Virus record (IMG/VR): IMGVR_UViG_3300020189_001839
Location: 1-55,180 of that record
Source: a virus
DNA length: 55,180 bases
Direction: 5' to 3' (one strand)
In this document: positions 16,095 through 23,708 of the stretch, piece by piece
Position numbering within the stretch: the stretch's first letter is position 1
How the letters are laid out: every line of letters begins with the position of its first letter
Position numbers and translations under genes: made by a program
The notes under the pieces: model-generated
What the model was told of the DNA's origin: nothing
What the model saw: the letters and a program-made list of their open reading frames with translations, nothing else
Databases searched by the model: none

Positions 16095-16547
16095 ATGGAA
16101 TTTACAAAAAAACATAACGACCTAGTTTACGGAGCATTGGAGGTTTTTTTAGATAAAGATTCGCCTTCTGTTGTTGCTAGGGAGGATGACGGGAATATCT
16201 CATTTATTACTGTACTTGGAATAAATGGGGCTATATCCCAAGAGGAAAATGGTAGTGCTACAGTTTTTCTAGAAGGTGAGCCATATTACACAATAGAAAA
16301 GGAGGTTTACGAACTTATAGATTACCAGGATGATGTCCCAGAGGTCGAATCTCTTTTAGAAAATTTGGCTATAATACATCAAATGGAATTACAAGATAAA
16401 TCGAAAATTCTTATAGAAACTATCATAAGAGGATTAGCAAAACTTATTGTTGATCAGAAGGTTTCAGTTGGTGTTGATGTCCAGTTGGGCCCTGTTTTGA
16501 TTAAGAAGACGGATGATATTGGGAACATAAAAATTCTATTGAATTAA
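16095..16547 (+). CDS. Unknown 150-residue protein
   Basis: An acidic protein of alternating strands and helices that starts directly after the nucleotidyltransferase stop (TAAATG) and ends two bases before the ligase fusion, so the three are probably one transcript. The second half is a long helix (LLENLAIIHQMELQDKSK) followed by strands (VSVGVDVQLGPVLIKK). No tag, membrane segment or known motif is visible. It may be an accessory subunit of one of the flanking enzymes, but that is only suggested by position. Confidence 0.6.
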   Translation: MEFTKKHNDLVYGALEVFLDKDSPSVVAREDDGNISFITVLGINGAISQEENGSATVFLEGEPYYTIEKEVYELIDYQDDVPEVESLLENLAIIHQMELQDKSKILIETIIRGLAKLIVDQKVSVGVDVQLGPVLIKKTDDIGNIKILLN

Positions 16548-16549
16548 GG

Positions 16550-18466
16550 ATGGCAGGAATCAATCATTTATACGACATTTATAACAAGAAAGGGTCTGAC
16601 TTTGTTGGTCAGCTTTTCAATCAGTTCGTAACAATAAACGAGAAGATGGACGGGTCTGCTTTCTCTTTTGAGAGAGACAAGGAAACCGGAAACTTTAAGT
16701 TTTATAGAAGAGATCAAAGGAACCCAATTACATTGGTTGATAGGACTTTGATGAAGTACTATGAAAAACCAATTCAATATGTAGAGTCTTTGCCACCCCA
16801 CATACTTGAAAAGGTTCCGAGAGGGTGGAGATTTGGATTAGAGTATTTTGCTAACAACAAGCCTGTTGAGATTGTTTATGATAGACTTCCTAAGAATAAT
16901 CTTATTCTTTCTTATATCCACAAAATGGGTGATGACGGTAAGATTATTAGTACTATCCAAGATAAGGAGGAGCTAGATAACTGGGCAGATCTTCTGGGTG
17001 TTGAAAAACCACCTATTGTATTTCAAGGGGTATTAAGTGAGGACCAAAAATCCGAGCTTTTGGATTTTTTGAATACTCCATTTAAAGAGCTTGTTGAAAG
17101 ATTTAAAACACAATCCTTTGTTAGGTTTATCATAAAGACTCTTAACCCAGACCTAAAGAAAACTGCTCTGAATGATGATCTTGATAAAGATGTAGAGGGT
17201 ATAGTTTTCAGATTTGGTGATCTTGAGGGTGATAGCGATACTGTCCTTGCAAAAATGGTCGACCCTATCTTTACTGAGATTGCAAAACAAAAGTTTGCTG
17301 ATAGGAAGAGTAAAAAGCCTTCAGACTTTCTTGGTATAACTGTGATGGACGTTATGAACTTCATTTTAGAAAAAGGATTATCTGAGTTTGAAGTTAACGG
17401 AGATTCAGAGGATGAGAGATATATTTCGTTTATGAGCGATGTATTTGTGAAATTCCTTGATGAATATGCAGAGAAATATAGAGGAACTGATTTTGACGAA
17501 CCTGAATATCTAAAGAGAGACGAGTTCAGACTAAATCGTGATAAGATTAAGGACAGGAGGGTTCTTAAATACATTGAGAAAGACGATTCGTTTGAATCTT
17601 TATTCAAGTTGATACTTAACTCTTTTAGAAAAATCAAGACAAGAGCTGGCGGTATTATAACTTCTGGTATGAAGGATCAAATTAATTTGCTGATCAAGGA
17701 CATTAAGGATTACATTAAGCGTCCTGCTAAAAATGTGAACGAATCAAAGTTCATAAGCTTTGGTGACTTTAGAAGGGAAATGTCTCCATCTGTAGATTAT
17801 ATTCAGGAGGAGGATGAAGAATTTGAAACTTCTGATGATCCACTAGTTTCTTACCAAGAATTTATCTCCAAATTAGAGACAATTGATAATGAGGAAATTC
17901 CAGAGGAAGTAGATATACTGCAAGAAGATGTCTCTGACGAAAGAAAGCCGGTTAATGTTATTATGGGTAGATTCCAGCCTTTCCATCATGGGCATCTGAA
18001 AATGGCTAAAGCCCTTAAGGAAAAGAACGATCTACCTTCTTATGTAGTTGTGGTTTATCCAGGCCACAATAAGTCAGGAAAATCCCCATTTGACAACGAT
18101 TCCATAAAAATGTATATGGATTCCATCGTATCAAACAACGAGGAGATAGAGGGATATATGATGGTAAACAGGGGTCTTTTAGGATCTGCTATATCAAAGC
18201 TAATCGATATGGGATATGACCCAAGGCTAATTGGTGCTGGTCCAGACAGAAAAGATGACTATACCAAGCAGATTGACTATATCAAGATGTCTGATATAAA
18301 AGACAAGATTAGCGACGAGCTAGAAATTGTGGAAACACCAAGGGTAACAAGTGGTACTGATGTAAGACAAGCCATTAAAGACCAAGACTTTTCAAAGTTT
18401 AAAAAGATGGTTCCACAAGAGGTATCAAATCTCTACAACGACCTTATTACGAAGGTACGGGACTGA
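16550..18466 (+). CDS. Fusion of RNA-ligase-like nucleotidyltransferase and NMN-adenylyltransferase-like domain
   Basis: A 638-residue two-domain protein. Residues 1-240 carry covalent nucleotidyltransferase motifs of RNA/DNA ligases: K32-M-D-G (motif I), FGLEYF (E98), VEGIVFRF (E216) and AKMVDP (K235). Residues 465-638 are a HxGH nucleotidyltransferase: GRFQPFHHGH (479-482) and TSGTDVRQAI, typical of NMN adenylyltransferases that make NAD. The linker contains a tag-like sequence (ESKFISFGDFRREM, about 398-411) seen elsewhere at N-termini, so the protein may be cleaved between domains. It suggests ligation plus NAD synthesis, as in phage RNA repair or NAD-recovery systems. Domain identities are firm; the joint role is inference. 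Confidence 0.85.
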   Translation: MAGINHLYDIYNKKGSDFVGQLFNQFVTINEKMDGSAFSFERDKETGNFKFYRRDQRNPITLVDRTLMKYYEKPIQYVESLPPHILEKVPRGWRFGLEYFANNKPVEIVYDRLPKNNLILSYIHKMGDDGKIISTIQDKEELDNWADLLGVEKPPIVFQGVLSEDQKSELLDFLNTPFKELVERFKTQSFVRFIIKTLNPDLKKTALNDDLDKDVEGIVFRFGDLEGDSDTVLAKMVDPIFTEIAKQKFADRKSKKPSDFLGITVMDVMNFILEKGLSEFEVNGDSEDERYISFMSDVFVKFLDEYAEKYRGTDFDEPEYLKRDEFRLNRDKIKDRRVLKYIEKDDSFESLFKLILNSFRKIKTRAGGIITSGMKDQINLLIKDIKDYIKRPAKNVNESKFISFGDFRREMSPSVDYIQEEDEEFETSDDPLVSYQEFISKLETIDNEEIPEEVDILQEDVSDERKPVNVIMGRFQPFHHGHLKMAKALKEKNDLPSYVVVVYPGHNKSGKSPFDNDSIKMYMDSIVSNNEEIEGYMMVNRGLLGSAISKLIDMGYDPRLIGAGPDRKDDYTKQIDYIKMSDIKDKISDELEIVETPRVTSGTDVRQAIKDQDFSKFKKMVPQEVSNLYNDLITKVRD

Positions 18467-18473
18467 TATATAA
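18465..18473 (+). promoter_or_regulatory. Late-promoter-like box GATATATAA
   Basis: The box overlaps the end of the ligase-NMNAT fusion gene (its TGA is at 18464-18466) and lies 18 bases before the GTG start of the next tagged gene. Confidence 0.5.
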
Positions 18474-18491
18474 AAAAATACAATTTGTAAG

Positions 18492-19031
18492 GTGGAAAAA
18501 AGAATACAGAATTTCTCAGACTTTTTAAAATCCAATCCGGTTAATGAGGGTGACGGGTTTGGTACTTTCCCATTTCTCCTGATAAAAGATGGTGATATCT
18601 ACAATTACCTATTTCAGCTTGAATTGGAAAATGGAGCTCAAAAAGGATTTATGTTGGTAGTTGGTAAGTATTCCAAATATGAATCTATGGAGGGTCCAAA
18701 AAACTCTTATGCAGTCCTAAACATAAACGAGATTGCTCCTGAGATCATAGAAGATATAGCTATAAAGAAGTCGGAGGTCCCAGATTTAAATGACCAAAAG
18801 TTTACCCTGAGGGATAATGATCTCAGTAGATTTTTGGAGCAAATATCTAAGGCCCTTTTAAATTATCTCGAGAAGAATTCTAAAGTAATTCGTATATTTG
18901 ACGAAATGCAAGATAATATCGAGATTGAAAACTATGAGGAAATGCTAAAATCCGTTTTACTTTCATTCCTCGGACCTGAATGGTCAATGCAAGAGGGATC
19001 TCATAAAGGGACTTTCATCATCAGTAGATAA
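18492..19031 (+). CDS. Tagged protein of unknown function (GTG start)
   Basis: A 179-residue protein with the N-terminal tag MEKRIQNFSDFLKSNPVNE followed by Gly, a possible gp21-type site (V-N-E|G). The body alternates strands and helices (FPFLLIKDGDIYNYLFQLE) with no motif I recognise. The start codon is GTG, chosen because it preserves the tag and sits 18 bases after a late-type box. The next gene, a histone-like protein, has its own TATAAATA box. It is probably packaged or head-associated, inferred only from the tag and promoter. Confidence 0.6.
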   Translation: MEKRIQNFSDFLKSNPVNEGDGFGTFPFLLIKDGDIYNYLFQLELENGAQKGFMLVVGKYSKYESMEGPKNSYAVLNINEIAPEIIEDIAIKKSEVPDLNDQKFTLRDNDLSRFLEQISKALLNYLEKNSKVIRIFDEMQDNIEIENYEEMLKSVLLSFLGPEWSMQEGSHKGTFIISR

Positions 19032-19062
19032 TGTAGATCGAAACATTTATTTCTAACCCAAG

Positions 19063-19070
19063 TATAAATA
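19063..19070 (+). promoter_or_regulatory. T4-like late promoter TATAAATA
   Basis: The box exactly matches the T4 late -10 consensus and lies 18 bases before the ATG of the histone-like gene. Confidence 0.6.
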
Positions 19071-19088
19071 AGGAAAATTAAATCAATT

Positions 19089-19265
19089 ATGGAAAATTTT
19101 GACCAGATTAAAGCCGTTATGGAAGCTGCAGAAGCTGACGTAGCAAAGTTTGTTGAGAAAGGCAATAAAGCTGCAGGAACTAGAGTTCGTCAAGCTATGC
19201 AAGAAGTTAAAAAACTAGCTCAGCAAGTAAGGTTGGATGTTCAAGAGATGAAGAACAACTCTTAA
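19089..19265 (+). CDS. Histone H1-like (Hc1 family) DNA-binding protein
   Basis: A 58-residue protein below the usual ORF-length cut-off. Residues 1-58 match the Bacteroidota histone H1-like/Hc1 pattern closely: a MENFDQIKAVME helix, the EADVAKFVEKGNKAAGTRVR core, and KKLAQQVRLDVQEMKN. In bacteria these Lys-rich helical proteins condense DNA. In a phage it could compact the packaged genome or alter host nucleoid structure. A TATAAATA late box lies 18 bases upstream and a strong terminator follows, so it is its own late transcript. It is one of the best clues to a Bacteroidota host. Confidence 0.85.
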   Translation: MENFDQIKAVMEAAEADVAKFVEKGNKAAGTRVRQAMQEVKKLAQQVRLDVQEMKNNS

Positions 19266-19291
19266 GAGAACCCAATTACAAACAGATATTA

Positions 19292-19314
19292 GGCAGCCCT
19301 CCCGGCTGCCTTTT
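19292..19314 (+). terminator. Intrinsic terminator after histone-like gene
   Basis: A perfect 7-bp GC-rich stem (GGCAGCC and GGCTGCC) with a CTCCC loop, followed by TTTT. Confidence 0.88.
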
Positions 19315-19349
19315 CTGTTTCTTGTGGGATGGAATAATTTACAAAAGGT

Positions 19350-19358
19350 GATATATAA
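19350..19358 (+). promoter_or_regulatory. Late-promoter-like box GATATATAA
   Basis: The box lies 18 bases before the ATG at 19377 and follows the histone-gene terminator. It probably drives the run of small genes to 21553. Confidence 0.5.
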
Positions 19359-19376
19359 ACAGTAAATTTATATACA

Positions 19377-19583
19377 ATGGGATACTACGTAGCAAAAGTA
19401 AACTTTGAGTCAACCGAAACAAAAAGAAACGGTGACCCAGTAATTCACAAGTCTGAATTTCTAGTAGCAGCAGAATCTGTTTTGGAAGTTGAGACTAAAG
19501 TAGCAGAGTTCTTAGAAGGAACCACTGGATTTTTTGAGACCACTCAAATTTCAAAATCCAAAATAGAAGCAGTTATAGACTAA
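19377..19583 (+). CDS. DUF4494-like small protein
   Basis: A 68-residue protein of the pattern MGYYVAKVNFE...FLVAAESVLEVETKVAEFLEG...FETTQISKSKI. This resembles DUF4494, a small beta-alpha domain common in Bacteroidota and their phages, whose function is not known. It overlaps the next gene by one base (TAATG). It is the first gene behind a GATATATAA box. The family call is by pattern only. Confidence 0.55.
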   Translation: MGYYVAKVNFESTETKRNGDPVIHKSEFLVAAESVLEVETKVAEFLEGTTGFFETTQISKSKIEAVID

Positions 19584-19930
19584 TGGCAAAAACTGGCAGT
19601 TATATTCCCCCGCAGTCACCCATAGCCATACAACCTGGCGATAAGGGGTTTGAAATAGTTGGGAAGGGTTATAATAGATGGCTTTGGACTTATCCAGATT
19701 GGAAAAAGAAAAAGAAGAAAATAATTAATCCTGCTGCTAACTGGGAATTAAATGCCAAGCCAATGTCTCCCGAGGAGATCAAGAAGAAAATGAAAGGTCT
19801 CTATTTGCAGGAGGATTCTGAGAAAATGGAGGGTGGTGTTTCTTCAGGTAAGAATATTAAGGATACCAAACTTAAGAAGATTGAGGAAGGTATGAAGATC
19901 ATTATTCCCTTTGAAAAATATAATTTGTAA
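19583..19930 (+). CDS. Unknown basic protein
   Basis: A 115-residue, Lys-rich protein coupled by a TAATG overlap to the DUF4494-like gene. The N-terminus is Pro/Gly-rich (SYIPPQSPIAIQPGDKGF), then comes an aromatic patch (RWLWTYPDWKKKKKK), then a charged tail. No enzyme motif or membrane segment is visible. The high lysine content fits nucleic-acid binding or a virion-internal protein, but this is a guess. It belongs to the same run of late small genes. Confidence 0.5.
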   Translation: MAKTGSYIPPQSPIAIQPGDKGFEIVGKGYNRWLWTYPDWKKKKKKIINPAANWELNAKPMSPEEIKKKMKGLYLQEDSEKMEGGVSSGKNIKDTKLKKIEEGMKIIIPFEKYNL

Positions 19931-19932
19931 TC

Positions 19933-20391
19933 ATGCCTTCAGTAAGTAAAGCACAGCAAGCAATAATGGGTCAAGCTTGGGCTCTTAGACAAGACGAGTT
20001 AAAAGCTTCTGATATTGATCCTAAGTATCGTGAGGAGATCGAAAAGATAGCTTTTGGATATAAGGATAAGGATGGAAAATTTGTTCCCCCTATGTCGGAT
20101 AAGGAACTTAAGAAATTTGCAAAAACCAAATCAAAGGATTTACCTGAGATTGTTAAAGATGGCAAACCAATAAACGAAGATGGAGGCGCTATCCAGGGAG
20201 AAATTGCAGTTAACACTGGTGTTGTTGACTCTAAGGGTCTTCCATCAATTTCCCCAAGGATGAGTTTTGGTGGAGACATCAAGCCAATCATACCATACCT
20301 TAACCCAGATTCTAAAAAATCAAAGGCTGGTAAAAAGAACCTTGAAAATCTAAAGGATTACAGGGATTGGATAAAGGAACAGAAGAAATGA
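19933..20391 (+). CDS. DUF3008-like phage protein
   Basis: A 152-residue protein. Its N-terminus MPSVSKAQQAIMGQAWALR is characteristic of a widespread phage family resembling DUF3008, annotated in many T4-like genomes without known function. The rest is Lys/Gly/Pro-rich and likely flexible. The stop overlaps the next gene's ATG (ATGA at 20388-20391), so expression is coupled. The neighbours are other small proteins in the same late-type transcript. Confidence 0.55.
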   Translation: MPSVSKAQQAIMGQAWALRQDELKASDIDPKYREEIEKIAFGYKDKDGKFVPPMSDKELKKFAKTKSKDLPEIVKDGKPINEDGGAIQGEIAVNTGVVDSKGLPSISPRMSFGGDIKPIIPYLNPDSKKSKAGKKNLENLKDYRDWIKEQKK

Positions 20392-20798
20392 TAAACCTGT
20401 TTGAGTTTGGTAGGTATGATCCTAGATCCGAATATCTCGAAGATGAGAGAAGGAACATTGATCTAGATAGCATTAGAAAGTCTGATGCCTATAGGGATAT
20501 CATTGATCTGGGATTTGCTGAAGAAACATCAGATCAACAGGAACTTAACAATACTCTCAAGTTTAGAAGAAAAAAACAGCCGGAAGTTAAGGGATATGCA
20601 GACGTCTTTTATACTATTCACCCAACCGGTGTGGTAAGAAGATATAATCCAGTAGAATCCTCTGAAACCCCAGAGGGGCAAGGCAATACTATCAGAACTT
20701 ATCCAAATCCCTTTAGAAACAGCAAGGAATACAAAAAAGCCTTAAGATACCTTTTCAACTATCTAAGAAGAAAGGAATTAAAAGATGACTACAGATAA
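20388..20798 (+). CDS. Unknown 136-residue protein
   Basis: The start is the ATG of an ATGA overlap with the upstream gene; an in-frame TTG upstream is less likely. The N-terminus MINLFEFGRYD is weakly similar to the aromatic tag found elsewhere but lacks the (I/L)-x-E end. The body is rich in Arg, Asp and Glu, with strands around FYTIHPTGVVRRYNP. No family is recognised. A GATAAATAG sequence at its end (20794-20802) may serve the next gene. Confidence 0.5.
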   Translation: MINLFEFGRYDPRSEYLEDERRNIDLDSIRKSDAYRDIIDLGFAEETSDQQELNNTLKFRRKKQPEVKGYADVFYTIHPTGVVRRYNPVESSETPEGQGNTIRTYPNPFRNSKEYKKALRYLFNYLRRKELKDDYR

Positions 20799-20828
20799 AT
20801 AGAATAAGAACAGCAAAACAGCAAACAA

Positions 20829-21059
20829 ATGGGATGTGGATGTAATAAAAAGGCAGGAGTATCACAAAAAGATGCTCAAACAAAAAAACAATATGACGAT
20901 CTAACTGGAAAGTTTATTCTTGACACAAGTGACAATAAGCTTTTAGTTACCTCACCAATTTATGATGCATATAAGGACGTTGTTGGCTACACGGTTAAGA
21001 ACGAAGATGGCAACTCTTTGCGCATATTTGCTAAGAATGTTCAAAAAATATTAGAATAA
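20829..21059 (+). CDS. Small protein with Cys-rich N-terminus
   Basis: A 76-residue protein that begins MGCGCNKKAG, a CxC motif also seen in many small phage proteins, followed by a strand-rich domain (GKFILDTSDNKLLVTSPIYD). The cysteines may bind metal or form a disulphide in the virion. It is preceded by a GATAAATAG box about 27 bases upstream. The next gene starts three bases after its stop. Function is unknown. Confidence 0.55.
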   Translation: MGCGCNKKAGVSQKDAQTKKQYDDLTGKFILDTSDNKLLVTSPIYDAYKDVVGYTVKNEDGNSLRIFAKNVQKILE

Positions 21060-21061
21060 TA

Positions 21062-21553
21062 ATGGATTCAATGTATTATCCAACTGGAAATTCAACAAAA
21101 GGTAGAACCTTGGTTTGCATGTGTTGTGAAACTGGTGTACCTATCATGGAGGAACAAGAAACCCCTGATGCTATCGAGGTAAAAATCAAGGAGTGGCTGG
21201 ACGAAAACGACTACTGTGTTGAGAAATGGCAAATGGATGAAAAAATGAAAAGCTGCGGCTGCGAAGGATATGATCTCCAAGAGATGGATGGTGGTGCCCC
21301 TGCAGGAGATATGGGAGGAGGAGCATTTGCAACTCTGGGAACTACTCAAGGTATGGGTAACGTTACAGCACCTGCAGCAGGCGGTACTAATGCCGACTTT
21401 TACGATGGTGCAGTTGGATCTGGCGACAAATTCCCATCTTTAACTGTTGGGACCCAAGCAGCTAGAAAGGGTAATAAGAAGAAAAAGAAGAAGGAAAGAC
21501 TCGTAAAAACATTTGACGATTTCAAAGCAATGATGAAGTCTTTGCAGAAATAA
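21062..21553 (+). CDS. Cys-containing, Gly-rich protein with basic C-terminus
   Basis: A 163-residue protein in three parts. A Cys-rich N-terminal half (CMCCETG, CGCEGY) could bind zinc. A Gly/Ala-rich middle contains a GMGNVTAP segment of the kind I recall from T4-like virion-associated proteins. A very basic tail, KKKKKKERLV, is followed by KTFDDFKAMMKSLQK. The last part echoes the aromatic tag pattern but at the C-terminus. It ends a run of small genes and is followed by a strong terminator. The function is not recognised; a head-associated protein is possible. Confidence 0.5.
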   Translation: MDSMYYPTGNSTKGRTLVCMCCETGVPIMEEQETPDAIEVKIKEWLDENDYCVEKWQMDEKMKSCGCEGYDLQEMDGGAPAGDMGGGAFATLGTTQGMGNVTAPAAGGTNADFYDGAVGSGDKFPSLTVGTQAARKGNKKKKKKERLVKTFDDFKAMMKSLQK

Positions 21554-21579
21554 GACAAAACGACATAAGTTAATACTGA

Positions 21580-21604
21580 AAGGTGCCGAAAAGGCACCTT
21601 TTTC
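21580..21604 (+). terminator. Intrinsic terminator
   Basis: An 8-bp stem AAGGTGCC/GGCACCTT closes a GAAAA loop and is followed by a T-rich run. It ends the small-gene transcript that starts near 19350. Confidence 0.88.
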
Positions 21605-21658
21605 TTTGTTTTTTAGTATTGGAATAGGATTTGAACTGTATGCTGAAAAAACAAAATC

Positions 21659-22015
21659 ATGAACGGAACAACTTTTTACAGCCCACTAGAAATGATGGAA
21701 AGAATTTTTCGCAATACAAATCCCGTTGTACAAAGCAGAAATTATTTTGTAGATGAAAAAGATGGTAACCTATTCTTAGAGATCCCAGTACCCGGATTTA
21801 CCCTAAATGATATTTCTGTTGAGGTAGAGGGAAATCACCTTGTCATTAAAGGGGAAGATAACGAGTCTTATTGGACTGATGACTTTACTAAGAAGTTTAA
21901 CCTCCCAGCATACATCGATAGCAATTCCATTAAGGCCAAAATTAAGGAGGGAGTATTATCGATTTCCCTCCAAAAGAAGAAAGAATCTCTCCCTAAGAAA
22001 ATTAAGATCTCTTAA
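21659..22015 (+). CDS. hsp20: Small heat-shock protein (Hsp20/alpha-crystallin family)
   Basis: A 118-residue ATP-independent chaperone. The alpha-crystallin domain spans about residues 30-110 (LEIPVPGFTLNDISVEVEG, FNLPAYIDSNSIKAKIKEG), and the C-terminus carries the I-x-I type anchor (KIKIS). The short, aromatic N-terminal arm is typical. Small heat-shock proteins occur in cyanophages and other T4-like phages, probably to protect proteins during assembly. The gene lies between two terminators, so it is a separate transcript. With DnaJ and ClpP in this window it forms a small proteostasis set. Confidence 0.88.
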   Translation: MNGTTFYSPLEMMERIFRNTNPVVQSRNYFVDEKDGNLFLEIPVPGFTLNDISVEVEGNHLVIKGEDNESYWTDDFTKKFNLPAYIDSNSIKAKIKEGVLSISLQKKKESLPKKIKIS

Positions 22016-22043
22016 TTCCGAAATTTTCCTTAGATTTAACAGT

Positions 22044-22080
22044 AATAAAGCTCGATCACAAAAAGATTGAGCTTTATTAT
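22044..22080. terminator. Inverted repeat, probable terminator after hsp20
   Basis: AATAAAGCTCGATC pairs with GATTGAGCTTTATT (one G-T pair) around an ACAAAAA loop. The T-tract is short on the + strand, so termination strength is uncertain. Confidence 0.6.
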
Positions 22081-22087
22081 TTACGCT

Positions 22088-22300
22088 ATGTCCAGAGAAA
22101 AAGAAATGTTTGACCGATTTGCAAAAGAGATTGCTTCCGAGATTCTGAAAAAAGAAAAGGATCCGGAATATCAAATGATTCTCGATAGAAGATCTGTTGT
22201 TGCAAAACTCTCCTCGATAATGGGAGAGGGCTATGGTGAAACAGCAACCAAATTTGATAAGAAGATTAACAGCTACCTTGCTACCTTAAGAAGAAGCTAA
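22088..22300 (+). CDS. Small helical protein upstream of DNA glycosylase
   Basis: A 70-residue, charged helical protein (MSREKEMFDRFAKEIASEIL...). ATG 22088 is preferred to an upstream in-frame TTG because that start would lie inside the terminator hairpin. The stop overlaps the glycosylase ATG (TAATG at 22298-22302), implying co-translation. There is no recognisable domain. Its partner is presumably the glycosylase, by coupling only. Confidence 0.55.
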   Translation: MSREKEMFDRFAKEIASEILKKEKDPEYQMILDRRSVVAKLSSIMGEGYGETATKFDKKINSYLATLRRS

Positions 22301-22689
22301 TGGAGAGGCTTATACAGGAAGATTATCTAGACAGCCCTTGGAAAATGTCTGTTTCCTGTATTCTATTAAACCAGACTACTAATCAGCAAGTAAGAGCAAT
22401 CCTACCTAATGTGTTTTCCAAAATAAAATCCCCGGAGTTTTGCTCATCAATGGATCCTTCAGAGATCTATCCGATCATTAGATCCACAGGGTTTGGTAAC
22501 ATAAAATCCAAAAGAATAATAGCTATGAGTCAAAAGTGGGTAGAGGGGTTTGAAAAAGTCGAAGATCTTCCGGGGATTGGAAAATATGGAAAGGAATCTT
22601 GGGACATATTTGTGGATGGAAAAACTAACTTCACCCCATCGGATAAAAAATTAAGAATGTATTTAGAAGGATTGGATAATTCTAACTAA
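22300..22689 (+). CDS. HhH-GPD DNA glycosylase (MBD4/EndoIII-like)
   Basis: A 129-residue base-excision repair enzyme. WKMSVSCILLNQTTNQQV matches the N-terminal helices of the EndoIII superfamily. The helix-hairpin-helix with Gly-rich turn is DLPGIGKYGKESWDIF (about 89-104), and the catalytic aspartate is D115 in FTPSDKKL. It lacks the lysine of bifunctional EndoIII and the 4Fe-4S cluster, and it is compact, like the catalytic domain of MBD4. It probably removes damaged or mismatched (T/U opposite G) bases. Its last 27 bases overlap the convergent amidase gene. Confidence 0.8.
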   Translation: MERLIQEDYLDSPWKMSVSCILLNQTTNQQVRAILPNVFSKIKSPEFCSSMDPSEIYPIIRSTGFGNIKSKRIIAMSQKWVEGFEKVEDLPGIGKYGKESWDIFVDGKTNFTPSDKKLRMYLEGLDNSN

Positions 22690-23358
22690 ATCTGGATGTG
22701 GAAAACTACCGGATTTATCCACTCTGACATTAGTGTGAGACCAAACTCCTTGTCCACCTTTTAATGCATCATCTGAAAGCTCAAACCCACCATAAACACC
22801 AAATTTAGAAATCTCTTTTTGTAAGCCTCTTTTAAGGTTAATCTCATAATACTTTGCAAGTTTAAGAAGCAGATTCTTAAGTGAATCTATTTGTGCTGGT
22901 GTATATGCGTGATAGTATCGATTTCCTCTGAATGGGGATTCTAATTCAATAGTCTGGTTTTTATCAACCTTTATGTTTGTGTGTGTATAAAAATCCCCAC
23001 TATCCGTTTTAATTAAAGGACCGTAGTTGCAAATTTCTATACCAATGCTTTTTTGATTCATAAAGGTGTTGCTCTTGGACTTGACAAAAAGATGGTGTGA
23101 CCACATATCGTCTTCAAAGGCTTTATAAACAACACCATCATATTGTTTGTCGCCCCTTCCACTTGGATCCAAACCTCCTATTACATATGCGGAGGCTGCT
23201 CTTATCTTGTTAGTTGAATTTTTCCTATCTCTTCCCCAAGATTCTATAAGCCAATCGGGTCTAAAGTGTCCACCGGAGTCATGAAGGAAGATAGAATCCT
23301 TAGGATGCTGCTGTTGGTAATAAGCCCCTTCTAAGAGTTGATGTTTTACTATATCCAA
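22663..23358 (-). CDS. N-acetylmuramoyl-L-alanine amidase (endolysin candidate)
   Basis: A 231-residue peptidoglycan amidase of the Amidase_2/PGRP fold. IFLHDSGGH carries the first zinc-ligand His, IGIEICNYG the conserved Glu of the core strand, and GVWSHTNVRVDKSGSFPHPDL the second His plus the K-x-D/HP segment of the active site. No signal peptide is visible, so release would need a holin or spanin. It is on the minus strand behind a small tagged gene, and the two form a minus-strand transcript within an otherwise plus-strand region. Its 3' end overlaps the glycosylase gene. Confidence 0.87.
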   Translation of the reverse strand: MDIVKHQLLEGAYYQQQHPKDSIFLHDSGGHFRPDWLIESWGRDRKNSTNKIRAASAYVIGGLDPSGRGDKQYDGVVYKAFEDDMWSHHLFVKSKSNTFMNQKSIGIEICNYGPLIKTDSGDFYTHTNIKVDKNQTIELESPFRGNRYYHAYTPAQIDSLKNLLLKLAKYYEINLKRGLQKEISKFGVYGGFELSDDALKGGQGVWSHTNVRVDKSGSFPHPDLVRIIQSF

Positions 23359-23378
23359 AATAGTCCACAGATATTTTT

Positions 23379-23699
23379 CTATTCGGAGGTTTTAGCGTTA
23401 GCTGAAAGCTCCTCGTGAATTCTTTTTTTAACATACTTAATCACCTCTTTTGGAGCTTCCCCTCTTTTAACCATTTCGTTGAATTCATCCTCTTCCGCCA
23501 GGGTGTCTAGGTAGTTGTAAAGATCTGTACTTTGGAACATAGCATCCACTACTTGTGGGGTTTGTGTATATGCTGGTCTGTAGTTTCTAGAATTAACATT
23601 ATCCTTGTACCATTCGCCAGGTACAACCACACTTCCAGGGGCTGCGGAAATGTAATATTCATTAAGGAAATTCTCGAAACTTTTGACTCTGCCTTCCAT
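23379..23699 (-). CDS. Tagged small protein in the amidase operon
   Basis: A 106-residue protein starting MEGRVKSFENFLNE followed by Tyr, a clear copy of the capsid-targeting-like tag. The middle is Pro/Tyr/Asn-rich, and the C-terminal half is a charged helix (EDEFNEMVKRGEAPKEVIKY). A minus-strand GATATATAC box lies nine bases upstream. The amidase gene follows 20 bases downstream, so this gene leads a late minus-strand operon. It is probably a head-internal protein that might be processed. No enzymatic motif is seen. Confidence 0.65.
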   Translation of the reverse strand: MEGRVKSFENFLNEYYISAAPGSVVVPGEWYKDNVNSRNYRPAYTQTPQVVDAMFQSTDLYNYLDTLAEEDEFNEMVKRGEAPKEVIKYVKKRIHEELSANAKTSE

Positions 23700-23708
23700 A
23701 AGTATGTT

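Noticed and set aside
17023-17637. A 204-codon minus-strand open frame within the ligase fusion gene
   Set aside because: Antisense to a gene with clear catalytic motifs, Ser/Leu-rich shadow composition, and no ribosome-site or promoter support.
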